Shown: in pieces, positions 42,555 to 51,408 of the stretch
How positions within the stretch are numbered: position 1 is the stretch's first letter
How the letters are laid out: each line of letters opens with the position of its first letter
Assembly (NCBI GenBank): GCA_023392535.1
Contig: JAEVYY010000023.1
Span: 1 to 55,542 of the forward strand
DNA from: Bacillota bacterium
GTDB lineage: Bacteria; Bacillota; Clostridia; Lachnospirales; Lachnospiraceae
DNA length: 55,542 nucleotides
Reading direction: 5' to 3'
Translations under genes and position numbers: made by a program
Notes under the pieces: model-generated
What the model was told of the DNA's origin: nothing
The model's input: the letters and a program-made list of their open reading frames with translations, nothing else
Databases searched by the model: none

Positions 42555-43022
42555 ATGCATAAGCAAGATAAGATACGGGGTATACTTGTGGAAATAAATT
42601 CAGTTTTAAACGAATTACTGGTTAATTTATTTAAAGATATTAATGATATAGAAGAAAAAGCGATACAGACGGAAGAATTTAAGGGCGTCACAACCAATGA
42701 TATGCACGTTATAGAGGCGATCGGTATCAATGCTGCTAAAAATATGTCTTCTGTCGCAAAAAAATTAAATGTTACTATGGGAACATTGACTATATCAGTC
42801 AATAGCTTGGTGAAGAAGGGCTATGTGCAAAGGGTAAGAAGTGAAGAAGATCGAAGGGTCGTTTTAGTATCTCTTACAAAATCTGGAAGAAGAGCTTTTG
42901 AACATCATAAGAAATTTCATGAAAGTATGATAAGTGCTATCATGGCAGGTCTGAGTGAAGAGGAAAAGACAGTTTTGGAAAAAGCAATCAATAATTTAAA
43001 TCTATTTTTTAAAAATATATAG
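42555..43022 (+). CDS. fabT: FabT, MarR-family repressor of fatty-acid synthesis genes
   Basis: A 155-residue winged-helix protein very like streptococcal FabT: both share the pattern MHxIxxIG, then a helix-turn-helix with VTxGTxTxSxNxLxxKGY, followed in this protein by VQRVRSEEDRRVV, LTKSGRRAFEHHKKFH and a C-terminal GLSEEEK. FabT binds DNA with long-chain acyl-ACP as co-repressor and represses fab genes. In streptococci the gene lies inside the fab cluster; here it is about 22 kb past the end of the fab operon. Two TTTGA-N3-TCAAA sites in that operon are its probable targets. No such site is seen upstream of fabT itself. Its end overlaps the convergent DUF885 gene by 21 bases. Confidence 0.85.
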   Translation: MHKQDKIRGILVEINSVLNELLVNLFKDINDIEEKAIQTEEFKGVTTNDMHVIEAIGINAAKNMSSVAKKLNVTMGTLTISVNSLVKKGYVQRVRSEEDRRVVLVSLTKSGRRAFEHHKKFHESMISAIMAGLSEEEKTVLEKAINNLNLFFKNI

Positions 43023-44924
43023 CATCCAAGTTCCCTTGGATGCTATATTATATGTTAATAAATTTTGATAACTGCTATGTGTAGGTGAAAATGTGGGAGC
43101 ATATTTTGTTAGATATGCTTTTAACATAGAAAAATCCATGGGGCCCATTTCTAAAAGTAATTGATGAAATGCATAGTCGCTATACTCATTTCCCATACTA
43201 TTTTTCACAAGCTCCTTACATTCCAGTATTTCTAAATAACCAATATAATATTTTAAATAATTCGTGGGTTCCTCTACAATGTATTCATAAATATTACGTG
43301 CGGTTGTCTCATCGGTAATGCCAAATTCTGCCAACATAGAGTAAACTTCTTCATATCCGAATCCATCATAATGAATAGCGATATCAAGTATAGAATACAG
43401 ACAAAGCTGAAAATCGCGATCATAGCGATAGAGATCAATTAATTGATTGCTATATTCCTTTGAAACTGTATTTTTTTCCATAATTACTTTCTTTGCATAA
43501 TCGTAGGACAGATTTTCCACATAAAGAGCCCATCCCTCTACATATCCCCCATAGTAGATCAGATTTCTGGCAGGGTTTGCATTTTTATTCTGCTCATGTG
43601 ATTGAAAATAGACAGTCTGATACAAGTGCCCAGGGTATCCCTCATGGGCAAGCGTGGTATACAATTCCAGACTGTTTACCATACTGCTTTCATTTATATA
43701 GATAGTATTGTTCTGCATATTGTCTATTGGAGGCGTTAAGTAATAGGCAGGGCTTACATAATTTTGCAGACTTGGGCTCACCTTTTTAACGACATAGTTC
43801 GGAGCGGTATCGGGCATCTTAGTTTGCTCTGTCAAAGCAGGAAAATCAAGAAAGATTCTTTTTTGGAGATCTTCCAACATGGCCTCGGGTGAATGTAAAG
43901 GAAATGAAATATCTTCTACAACATCTGCACTTCCTTGAAGCTGTGTTACTAACTCTAATATATTCTCATAATCGCTTTGTAATCTTCCTTGCAATAGCTT
44001 TTTAAGTGTCGCAATTTTTTTGGAAGAACCTGTATTCTGATTTACCAGATAGGTATAGTACTCACGGCCGTTTGGAAAATGTGATAATCCATCCGGATTG
44101 ATTCCGGTACCCTTTAATTTTGTGATGGTGGTAGCCAAATTATGATAGGCAGGTATTACTTCTTTTTTTAAAAGGCGAGCGTTCTCCTTGGTGTATGCTT
44201 TAGCAAGTGATGCGGAAAGCGACCCTGATTTTAATAATTCGTTAATTCTTTCATTAAAAGTCGTTATCAGAAAGCTGGAACCATCTTCGATAGAGCGGGT
44301 ATTAATAATATTTGCACATTGGTCTATGAGCTTATCGGCACTATAATCTGGCATGAACAACCCCATTTTTGATTTTAATACTTCGTATTTTTCAATGCTT
44401 TTAAAATAATCCGGGATGGCATCTAATAACGCGAGATAATCCAGCACATCCTGCTCAGAATTAAAGTAGTATTCTGCTAATAATATAGGAAGCTGTGATT
44501 GAATGCCTGAATTTGGGGCCAATGGCTCGTAGTAATAATAGAAATTCTGATTTTGAAGCTGTTCACGAAAATTTTTGAGGAGAATATGATAACAGATTGA
44601 ATCTGATTCGGAAAGTGAAGAACTATCAATATTTTCCAGTTTATGAATATTATTTTCCAGAGCAACATTACTGTTAAGATAGGAAGATTCTTCAAAATTG
44701 GGAAGAGCCACTTTGTAATCTTTAATTCCATAATTTTGCGGATTCGCAATGGTATAATGCATACTCAGCGTATCGGTGGTAAATTGAGAGGCGAAAAATT
44801 GTCGGGAAAATTGCTTAAAGTAAGTAGAGTCACTATGCGTAAATTTATAAAGGCAAGCAGTTACTGTAATAGCAACACATAGTGGCGGTATCATAATAAA
44901 AAATAGTTTAGATTTAAGCTGCAA
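43002..44924 (-). CDS. DUF885 family protein (putative surface metallopeptidase)
   Basis: A 640-residue protein with an N-terminal hydrophobic segment (about residues 7-25) acting as a membrane anchor or uncleaved signal, so the bulk is outside the cell. The DUF885 domain carries the zinc-type motif in TLAHEGYPGHLYQ (an HExxxxH form, about residues 434-440) followed by GYVEGWALYVENLSYDYA, in which a Glu can be a further ligand. Related proteins are thought to be peptidases. Translation seems to begin at TTG (44924) after AGGT; an ATG ten codons later is the alternative. The coding end runs through the shared hairpin and overlaps fabT. Confidence 0.85.
   Translation of the reverse strand: MQLKSKLFFIMIPPLCVAITVTACLYKFTHSDSTYFKQFSRQFFASQFTTDTLSMHYTIANPQNYGIKDYKVALPNFEESSYLNSNVALENNIHKLENIDSSSLSESDSICYHILLKNFREQLQNQNFYYYYEPLAPNSGIQSQLPILLAEYYFNSEQDVLDYLALLDAIPDYFKSIEKYEVLKSKMGLFMPDYSADKLIDQCANIINTRSIEDGSSFLITTFNERINELLKSGSLSASLAKAYTKENARLLKKEVIPAYHNLATTITKLKGTGINPDGLSHFPNGREYYTYLVNQNTGSSKKIATLKKLLQGRLQSDYENILELVTQLQGSADVVEDISFPLHSPEAMLEDLQKRIFLDFPALTEQTKMPDTAPNYVVKKVSPSLQNYVSPAYYLTPPIDNMQNNTIYINESSMVNSLELYTTLAHEGYPGHLYQTVYFQSHEQNKNANPARNLIYYGGYVEGWALYVENLSYDYAKKVIMEKNTVSKEYSNQLIDLYRYDRDFQLCLYSILDIAIHYDGFGYEEVYSMLAEFGITDETTARNIYEYIVEEPTNYLKYYIGYLEILECKELVKNSMGNEYSDYAFHQLLLEMGPMDFSMLKAYLTKYAPTFSPTHSSYQNLLTYNIASKGTWMLYIFKK
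43019..43046. terminator. Hairpin at the convergent fabT / DUF885 ends
   Basis: ATAGCATCCAAG and CTTGGATGCTAT form a 12-bp perfect stem with loop TTCC. Toward the minus strand it is followed by ATATATTTTT, so it can end the DUF885 transcript; toward the plus strand the T content is weak. It lies inside the last codons of the DUF885 gene and touches the fabT stop codon. Confidence 0.65.
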
Positions 44925-45202
44925 GCGGAAATACCTGCTTTTTTATTCAATATATGTAATCGAAAATAGTAACATGTTAAAAAGTAAGAATTAACTTAGA
45001 AATACTACAAATAAAATAAGAGGATTATAAATATTAAAATTGCAACATAGAACCAAATAATTAAGTTTATATATATACAATATGCACAAAATAATATTGC
45101 CTAATAAAATTATATAAAGTATAATGTGAGCAGATAAAACAAAAATATGATGTTAATTCTGTTTTTGATAGTATTAATCTACTTATGGGGGTGGAAATAC
45201 AT
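44925..45202. other. AT-rich intergenic stretch between divergent genes
   Basis: The 278 bases between the DUF885 gene and the second chemoreceptor gene are very AT-rich. Several TATAAT-like strings are present, but no promoter with a convincing -35 box, no hairpin of note and no small gene could be picked out. Confidence 0.5.
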
Positions 45203-46981
45203 ATGTGTAAAAAGGGCGTAAATGAAAATCTATGGAATGAGGAAGCAAATTCTAAAACAGGGGGGCTTAGAAGGAAAACAAGTATACGAAGAAAAATTCA
45301 GACATTGGCATTTTCCATTATTGCAATTATGATGATACTGATGTGCATGCTCGGGAGTCAGGCATACCGTTATAATAATCAATATACTAAGGTATTAGAA
45401 AATATTAGCAAGATCACCTATATAAAAACAAATATAAGTAAAATAGCGAATACAATCATAAATTTATGCAGTTTGGGTGGCAGTATAACCGAAAGTGGGT
45501 ATATCGAAAATATCGCATTGATGAATCAGTATCTGGATGAGATCGAATCTAATATTGGGGACGATTCTAAATATAATCAAAATAGAAACCAGTTAGCACC
45601 GGTGCGTTCCTCCATAGAAAAATATACTCAGCTATTTCATGAGCTACGGTCGGCTTGCGGAGACGAATACTCATCAAAAGGTGCCGAATATGCAAAGAAT
45701 ATGAGCAATGAATCCAGCTTTACCGTTTTAAATGCTGAGACATTACTGACCTATGAAATTACACGAAGTCAGGATATACAAGAAGAGATTCATCAGAATT
45801 TTACAAAAATGTGTGCTGGTTTTATGATCGCGGTATTGATTGTAGGTCTGGGTGCGAGTGGTATTGCGATAAAAGTATCCATAGGAATTACAAGGCCCAT
45901 CAAGCAGCTGCAAAAAAGTATAGCGGTATTAGCGGAAGGAAATTTATCAGGAGATCCCATTGTTATTCATACCAATGATGAGATATTGGATCTGGCAAAT
46001 GCCTTTAACCGCATGAAGAACAATCTGAGTAATATTATAGAGAAAGTATCAATAGGTACAAAGGAAATGCAGATAGCAACCGAAACGGTTGATAAGAGTA
46101 TTGGTGAAAATGCAAAAGGAAGTGCCGGTATCTCTTCTGCCATAGATGAGATGCTGAAGCGTTTAGAGAAACAGACCACTGAAGCAATGAAGATAATGAA
46201 AGAAATAACGCAGATGGGGTACGTTTCTGATGAAGTGAGTAAATGTGTCGACCATATACAGATCAGTTCGGATGATTCCCTTGTGAAAGCGGCTAATGGA
46301 TCTGAAAATATAACTGCTTATGTCGCACAGATGAAAGAGGTCAATAATACAATGAATACGATGGCAAACGTATTTATTTCCTTTAGCGATAGTACGAAGA
46401 AGATGCATACGATATTAGCAACGATTGCTGAAATAGCAAAACAGACGAATCTATTATCTTTAAATGCCTCGATTGAAGCGGCAAGAGCAGGTGATGCAGG
46501 AAAAGGGTTCGCGGTTGTTGCCATGGAAATAAGAAAACTCGCAGATGATTCTCAAAATGCTGCTCAACAGATTAGAAATATGATAGATATGGTGCAAAGT
46601 GATGCAGATTCTATGAGCAGTCAATTAGAGGAAAGTCTGGGGCAGCTTAAGAAAGGCAATAAGTTGGCGGAAGAGACCAAAAATAGCTTTGAGTTAATTA
46701 AGACAGGTACCGAAATTGTGAATCGTGATGTGAATGATATCATAAATAGAATCCAGAAACTTTCGGATAAGATGAATGCCGCAATTAAAGGTGTTCAGGT
46801 CATACATGAAGCATCGGCAAATAATGTAGAGGAAGTTAATAAAATCAGAACGATTGTTACGAAAGAGGCAACTAATCAAGAAGAAGTATTTGCCACGACT
46901 ACGATGCTGGCAAATCTTGCTAGAGATCTGGAGGCTGAAATATCTGGCTTTATAGTAAAGAGCGAAACAGATATCGCATGA
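45203..46981 (+). CDS. Methyl-accepting chemotaxis protein
   Basis: A 592-residue chemoreceptor of the classical layout: a basic N-terminus, membrane helix 1 near residues 33-53, an extracellular helical sensor of about 140 residues (to about 200), membrane helix 2 near 204-225, HAMP (ITRPIKQLQKSIAVLAEGNLSGDP), and a cytoplasmic coiled coil with the tip EIAKQTNLLSLNASIEAARAGDAGKGFAVVAMEIRKLA. The ligand is unknown. The start at 45203 has GGGGGTGG just before it, better than the ATG at 45185. It is followed by a terminator and then the sugar-binding protein gene, so it might sense that transporter's sugar, but no proof is seen. Confidence 0.93.
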   Translation: MCKKGVNENLWNEEANSKTGGLRRKTSIRRKIQTLAFSIIAIMMILMCMLGSQAYRYNNQYTKVLENISKITYIKTNISKIANTIINLCSLGGSITESGYIENIALMNQYLDEIESNIGDDSKYNQNRNQLAPVRSSIEKYTQLFHELRSACGDEYSSKGAEYAKNMSNESSFTVLNAETLLTYEITRSQDIQEEIHQNFTKMCAGFMIAVLIVGLGASGIAIKVSIGITRPIKQLQKSIAVLAEGNLSGDPIVIHTNDEILDLANAFNRMKNNLSNIIEKVSIGTKEMQIATETVDKSIGENAKGSAGISSAIDEMLKRLEKQTTEAMKIMKEITQMGYVSDEVSKCVDHIQISSDDSLVKAANGSENITAYVAQMKEVNNTMNTMANVFISFSDSTKKMHTILATIAEIAKQTNLLSLNASIEAARAGDAGKGFAVVAMEIRKLADDSQNAAQQIRNMIDMVQSDADSMSSQLEESLGQLKKGNKLAEETKNSFELIKTGTEIVNRDVNDIINRIQKLSDKMNAAIKGVQVIHEASANNVEEVNKIRTIVTKEATNQEEVFATTTMLANLARDLEAEISGFIVKSETDIA

Positions 46982-47011
46982 GATAAATTAAAAAACAATT
47001 GAGTAAGATAG

Positions 47012-47061
47012 AATACAACTGGTCAATGTATACAACTATGCTTGACAAGTTGTATTTTTTT
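47012..47061 (+). terminator. Terminator after the chemoreceptor gene
   Basis: AATACAACT (47012-47020) pairs with AGTTGTATT (47048-47056), with an inner TCAA/TTGA pairing, followed by a run of seven T. It ends the chemoreceptor transcript. Confidence 0.75.
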
Positions 47062-47068
47062 GACAATG

Positions 47069-47080
47069 TTGTACATACAT
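47069..47080 (+). promoter_or_regulatory. Possible AraR-like box
   Basis: TTGTACATACAT differs at two positions from the core TTGTACGTACAA of the Bacillus AraR operator. It lies 37 bases before the -35 box of the transporter promoter. With the site at 47281 it would frame the promoter, an arrangement that would allow looping. Weak on its own. Confidence 0.35.
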
Positions 47081-47116
47081 ATTTGTTAAATAGGTTTTTA
47101 ATTTTAAAAAAAATTA

Positions 47117-47145
47117 TTGACAAGTTCAATAAGAAGTTGTATATT
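47117..47145 (+). promoter_or_regulatory. Promoter of the multiple-monosaccharide transporter operon
   Basis: TTGACA (47117-47122), 17-base spacer, TATATT (47140-47145). It would give a leader of about 190 bases before the binding-protein gene at 47344. The leader is AT-rich and holds the palindrome at 47281; no riboswitch was recognised. Confidence 0.7.
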
Positions 47146-47280
47146 ATTACTAAATAAGAACAATATATAAGATATAAATATAAGTATTTCACAAAGCGAC
47201 ATAAAACCACATCGGCATTTATTATACATTTTGAAGAATAATTACTCGATTAAGATATAAAAATTTATAAAAGTACAAAA

Positions 47281-47297
47281 CTGTACAAATTGTACAG
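47281..47297 (+). promoter_or_regulatory. Palindromic operator before the sugar-binding protein gene
   Basis: CTGTACAA-A-TTGTACAG is a perfect 8-bp inverted repeat around one base, 47 bases before the start codon. TGTAC elements are typical of AraR/GntR-type binding sites, and two AraR-like genes lie at the end of the same gene group. Half-sites GTACAAA occur just upstream at about 47274. Confidence 0.6.
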
Positions 47298-47343
47298 ATT
47301 GTAAATACAAGTTCTTTAATTTTATTCTAGGGAGGAAATTAAA

Positions 47344-48501
47344 ATGAAAAGAAAACTATTAAGTACTGTCCTTTGCGTAGCAATGGCAGCAACAATGCTT
47401 GTTGGATGTGGAAGTAAAGCGGAAACCCAGGAAGCACCAAAAACGGAAACAACGGAAGCGGCAACGCCAGCTGAAGAAACAACGGAAGCAAAAGCAACTA
47501 CAGGCGGTGGAAAAGTTGGTGTAGCGATGCCAACGCAGTCGTCTGAACGATGGATCAATGATGGTGCAAACATGAAAAAGCAACTGGAAGCACTTGGCTA
47601 TGAAGTGGATCTTCAGTATGCAGAAGACGATGTGCAGGCTCAGGTATCTCAGATCGAAAATATGATTGCAAATGGTGCAAATTGTTTGGTTATCGCAGCA
47701 ATCGACTCCTCAGCTCTGGTAAATGTTGAGGCACAGGCTAAAGATGCTGGTATTCCGATTATCGCTTATGATCGTTTATTAATGGATACCGATGCAGTAT
47801 CCTATTATGCTACCTTTGATAACAAGGGTGTCGGAACAGCAATTGGTAAATACATAGAAGAAGCAAAAGATTTACCAACTGCACAAAAGAACAAAGAATC
47901 CTATACCATAGAATTTTTCATGGGTTCACCAGATGATAACAATGCATTGTTCTTATACAATGGACTTATGGAAGTGTTAAAGCCATATTTGGATGATGGC
48001 ACATTAGTTTGTAAATCAGGAAGAACTTCATTTGAAGATACCTGTATTTTAAGATGGTCACAGGAAACAGCACAGCAGAACTGTGAGAACTATTTAACTG
48101 GATTCTATGCAGATGAAAAACTTGATATCTGCGCATCTGCTTTTGATGGTTTTGCTTATGGATGTAAAGCTGCACTTGAAGGTGCGGGATATAAAGTAGG
48201 TGACGAATGGCCATTAATTACAGGTCAGGATGCGGAACTTATGGCAACAAAGAACATTATTGCAGGTTCACAAACAATGTCAATCTATAAAGACACTCGT
48301 CTTTTAGCTGAAAAATGTGTAACAATGGTACAGGCGGTTTTGGAAGGTGGAGAACCGGAAATCAATGATACAGAGCAATATAATAACGGCAAGATTGTTG
48401 TTCCTTCTTACCTTTGTACGCCAGTTGCAGTAGACAAGAACAACTATAAAGAAATTATCGTTGAAGGTGGATACTACACAGAAGAACAATTAGCTGAGTA
48501 A
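47344..48501 (+). CDS. Multiple-monosaccharide ABC transporter, binding lipoprotein (ChvE-like)
   Basis: A 385-residue sugar-binding lipoprotein. The signal ends with the lipobox LVGC (Cys near 22), then a Thr/Glu/Ala-rich linker, then KVGVAMPTQSSERWINDGANMKKQLEALGY, which is the ChvE/XylF-type opening with the SERW segment. Further: IAYDRLLMDTDAVSYYATFDNKGVGTAIG and ITGQDAELMATKNIIAGSQTMSIYKDTR. Relatives bind xylose, arabinose, galactose and glucose. It is first in the order binding protein-ATPase-permease and is followed by a hairpin that probably keeps its mRNA in excess. Confidence 0.93.
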   Translation: MKRKLLSTVLCVAMAATMLVGCGSKAETQEAPKTETTEAATPAEETTEAKATTGGGKVGVAMPTQSSERWINDGANMKKQLEALGYEVDLQYAEDDVQAQVSQIENMIANGANCLVIAAIDSSALVNVEAQAKDAGIPIIAYDRLLMDTDAVSYYATFDNKGVGTAIGKYIEEAKDLPTAQKNKESYTIEFFMGSPDDNNALFLYNGLMEVLKPYLDDGTLVCKSGRTSFEDTCILRWSQETAQQNCENYLTGFYADEKLDICASAFDGFAYGCKAALEGAGYKVGDEWPLITGQDAELMATKNIIAGSQTMSIYKDTRLLAEKCVTMVQAVLEGGEPEINDTEQYNNGKIVVPSYLCTPVAVDKNNYKEIIVEGGYYTEEQLAE

Positions 48502-48516
48502 TCATAATTGTCTTAA

Positions 48517-48549
48517 AAAAGGTGGCGGCACCAATTGCCGCCACCTTTT
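48517..48549 (+). terminator. Intercistronic terminator between binding protein and ATPase genes
   Basis: AAAAGGTGGCGGCA and TGCCGCCACCTTTT form a 14-bp stem with a CCAAT loop and a short T run. Inside an operon, this form usually lets part of transcription pass, so the binding protein is made in excess over the ATPase and permease. Confidence 0.85.
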
Positions 48550-48612
48550 CTATTCCATAGCAAGTGAAGCGGCCACCAATTCATCTTGTTCATAAGTAAA
48601 GGAGCTTGGAGA

Positions 48613-50163
48613 ATGTCTGATTATATCTTAGAAATGAATCATATAACAAAAGAATTCTCTGGTGTAAAAGCATTAGATGATGTCAATCTAAAGGTTAAGC
48701 GCGGAGAAATTCATGCACTTTGTGGTGAAAATGGTGCAGGTAAATCTACATTGATGAATGTATTATCAGGGGTATATACCTATGGTAATTATAGTGGTGA
48801 AGTTGTATATAACGGTGAACTATGTCAATTTCACAATATAAAGGCAAGTGAATCAAAGGGTATTGTCATTATTCATCAGGAATTGGCATTAAGTCCCTAC
48901 ATGTCCATTGCAGAAAATATTTTTTTGGGGAATGAACAGACTTCTGCCAAAGGTGTGATCGATTGGACACTGACAAGAAGTAAAGCGCATGAAATGTTGG
49001 AAAAAGTAGGTCTCGGAAATGAAAATGTAAATGTATCCGTAAATACCCTTGGTGTAGGTAAACAACAGTTAATTGAAATAGCAAAAGCAATGGCAAAAAA
49101 GGTAGAATTATTAATTTTAGATGAGCCGACAGCGGCATTAAATGATGAAGAGAGCAGGCACCTTTTAGAAATCATGTTAGAGTTGAAAAAGCAAGGTATT
49201 ACCTGCATCATTATTTCTCATAAATTAAACGAAATCAGCTATGTATCGGATTCTATTACGGTTATTCGTGATGGTAAAACAATTGAGACATTGGAAAAGG
49301 GAAAAGATGATTTTTCGGAAGATAGAATTATTAAAGGAATGGTGGGACGTGAACTTACGAACCGCTATCCGGAGAGAAGTGATGTCGCAATAGGAGATAC
49401 CATTTTTGAAGTGAATCATTGGAATGTATATCACCCGGAAGATGCCGAAAGACAAATAATAAAAGATATCAGTTTCCAAGTCAGGGCTGGTGAAGTCGTT
49501 GGATTTGCAGGCCTTATGGGGGCGGGGAGAACGGAACTTGCAATGAGCATTTTTGGAAGATCCTATGGGCAGAAGATTTCCGGACAAATCAAGGTCGATG
49601 GAAAAGAAGTGCAGATTAAGACCGTAAAGGACGCTATTGACAACAAGCTTGCGTATGTTTCAGAAGACCGTAAGAACTATGGACTGGTTCTGATTGATAG
49701 TATTAAGGGAAATATGACCATGGCAGCGCTACGTAATTTCTTTTCAAAAAATGGAGTTGTGAACCAAAATGATGAAATTGTATCAGCGGAAGAATATAAG
49801 AAAAAAATAAATGTCAAGGCGAATTCAATTGATCAAACAGTTGGATCGCTTTCAGGAGGGAATCAACAAAAGGTCGTACTTGCAAAATGGATGCTTACAC
49901 AGCCAGATGTACTGATTTTAGATGAACCTACCCGTGGTATTGATGTAGGTGCGAAATATGAAATATATTGTGTCATTAATGATTTAGCGAAAGCAGGAAA
50001 AGCGGTTATCGTAATATCTTCGGAAATGCCTGAAATCATTGGAACATGCGATCGAGTCTATGTAATCAATGAAGGCAAAATGGCAGGTGAATTAAATAAA
50101 TCAGAATTGTCGCAAGAAGGAATTATGCAATGCATAATGGCGCATAACAGAAAGGGTGTATAG
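48613..50163 (+). CDS. Multiple-monosaccharide ABC transporter, ATP-binding protein (GguA/MmsA-like)
   Basis: A 516-residue double ABC protein. Domain 1: Walker A GENGAGKST, LGVGKQQLIEI in place of the signature, Walker B LLILDEPTAAL. Domain 2: GLMGAGRTELAMSIFG in place of Walker A, full signature LSGGNQQKVVLAKW, Walker B LILDEPTRGID. The Tyr-rich NWNVYHPEDAERQ insertion near residue 270 is common in the GguA group. The start at 48613 follows GGAG; a frame opening nine codons earlier was rejected because it lies ahead of that site. Confidence 0.93.
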   Translation: MSDYILEMNHITKEFSGVKALDDVNLKVKRGEIHALCGENGAGKSTLMNVLSGVYTYGNYSGEVVYNGELCQFHNIKASESKGIVIIHQELALSPYMSIAENIFLGNEQTSAKGVIDWTLTRSKAHEMLEKVGLGNENVNVSVNTLGVGKQQLIEIAKAMAKKVELLILDEPTAALNDEESRHLLEIMLELKKQGITCIIISHKLNEISYVSDSITVIRDGKTIETLEKGKDDFSEDRIIKGMVGRELTNRYPERSDVAIGDTIFEVNHWNVYHPEDAERQIIKDISFQVRAGEVVGFAGLMGAGRTELAMSIFGRSYGQKISGQIKVDGKEVQIKTVKDAIDNKLAYVSEDRKNYGLVLIDSIKGNMTMAALRNFFSKNGVVNQNDEIVSAEEYKKKINVKANSIDQTVGSLSGGNQQKVVLAKWMLTQPDVLILDEPTRGIDVGAKYEIYCVINDLAKAGKAVIVISSEMPEIIGTCDRVYVINEGKMAGELNKSELSQEGIMQCIMAHNRKGV

Positions 50164-50165
50164 AC

Positions 50166-51335
50166 ATGGAGAAGAAAAAAACAGTAAATCTTGACATGAA
50201 ACAATATGGCATGGTGCTGGCCTTAATTGCAGTATTTTTAATATTTTCATTTTTAACACATGGATCCAATATGACAGCCATGAACATAAATAATTTAATT
50301 ATGCAGAATGGATATGTTGTAATTCTGGCAGTTGGTATGCTATTATGTGTATTAACGGGTAATATTGATTTGGGTGTCGGTTCGATTGTCGCTGTGAGCA
50401 GTGCGGTCGTTGGCATTTTAATGATTGATTATAAATCCAACATGTGGATTGCTATTATAGCGGCTTTAATAGTTGGATTGTTAGCAGGTATCTTTGTAGG
50501 GTTTTTTGTTGCAAAGCTTGGTATCCCTCCATTTATCGTAACTTTAGCTACGATGTTAATGGGGCGTGGTCTTACCTATACCTTATTGAAAGCGCAGACA
50601 AAAGGTCCTTTGCCTACTAACTATACGTATATCGGAGCTGGATTCCTACCGACCATAAAGGTTCCATTTGGAACGGGGCAATTGGATCTGATCTGTATTA
50701 TCGTTGCAAGCGTAGCTGCTGTATTGCTCGTATTATCCGAACTTAAGAGTATTAAAACAAAGCAGAAATATGGATTTGCTATCAATCCAATGTGGCAAAT
50801 TGCACTTAAACTAGTAGTTATTATCGGGATCGAATTTTTTATTTTTTACAAATTAGCAAAGTATAATGGAATTCCTTTTCAGTTATTGATTATGGGAATC
50901 TTAGTAGCGATTTATCACTTTATTACCAGTAAAACAGTAGCAGGACGCCAAATATATGCACTAGGTGGAAATGCCAAAGCGGCTAAATTATCAGGTATCA
51001 ATACGGAAAAGGTATTCTTTTGGGTCTACACTAATATGGGCGTCTTAAGTGCAGTGGCAGGTATTGTTCTTTGTGCCCGGAATGGTTCTTCCATACCGAA
51101 AGCAGGCGATGGCTTTGAAATGGATGCAATCGCTTCCTGCTATATCGGAGGTGCTGCTACAGCAGGTGGTATTGGTACCATTATCGGTGCCGTTGTTGGT
51201 GCTTTTATTATGGGTATACTAAACAATGGTATGTCCTTATACGGATGGTCTACGGATATCCAGAAAATTGTAAAAGGTGCCGTTTTATTAGGAGCTGTTA
51301 CCGTTGACTTAATGTCGAAACGTAAAAAAGGTTAA
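50166..51335 (+). CDS. Multiple-monosaccharide ABC transporter, permease (GguB/XylH-like)
   Basis: A 389-residue membrane protein with ten or more helices, longer than the RbsC-type permease elsewhere in the window, as usual for XylH/GguB. Motifs: ILAVGMLLCVLTGNIDLGVGSIVA, FIVTLATMLMGRGLTYTLL, GRQIYALGGNAKAAKLSGI and IASCYIGGAATAGGIGTIIG. It begins two bases after the ATPase stop codon. Confidence 0.93.
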   Translation: MEKKKTVNLDMKQYGMVLALIAVFLIFSFLTHGSNMTAMNINNLIMQNGYVVILAVGMLLCVLTGNIDLGVGSIVAVSSAVVGILMIDYKSNMWIAIIAALIVGLLAGIFVGFFVAKLGIPPFIVTLATMLMGRGLTYTLLKAQTKGPLPTNYTYIGAGFLPTIKVPFGTGQLDLICIIVASVAAVLLVLSELKSIKTKQKYGFAINPMWQIALKLVVIIGIEFFIFYKLAKYNGIPFQLLIMGILVAIYHFITSKTVAGRQIYALGGNAKAAKLSGINTEKVFFWVYTNMGVLSAVAGIVLCARNGSSIPKAGDGFEMDAIASCYIGGAATAGGIGTIIGAVVGAFIMGILNNGMSLYGWSTDIQKIVKGAVLLGAVTVDLMSKRKKG

Positions 51336-51380
51336 ATGGATGGGAAGATAGTATAACAACTATGTAATAAATTGTGGGGC

Positions 51381-51404
51381 AGGGCTGTCTGGGGAGACAG
51401 CCCT
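51381..51404 (+). promoter_or_regulatory. Hairpin directly before the first AraR-like gene
   Basis: AGGGCTGTCT and AGACAGCCCT form a perfect 10-bp stem with a GGGG loop that ends four bases before the start codon at 51409. There is no T run. The only ribosome-site-like string, GGGGAG, lies in the loop and the first bases of the right arm, 12 bases from the ATG. It may weaken or control translation of the regulator, or end part of the permease transcript. Confidence 0.6.
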
Positions 51405-51408
51405 ATTA

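Noticed and set aside
47322..47583. Minus-strand frames over the start of the ChvE-like gene
   Set aside because: They are shadows of the signal peptide and linker of the binding protein, whose motifs are clear.
51372..51396. G-quadruplex before the AraR-like gene
   Set aside because: Only three G runs of three or more are present on the strand; the perfect stem-loop is a better explanation.
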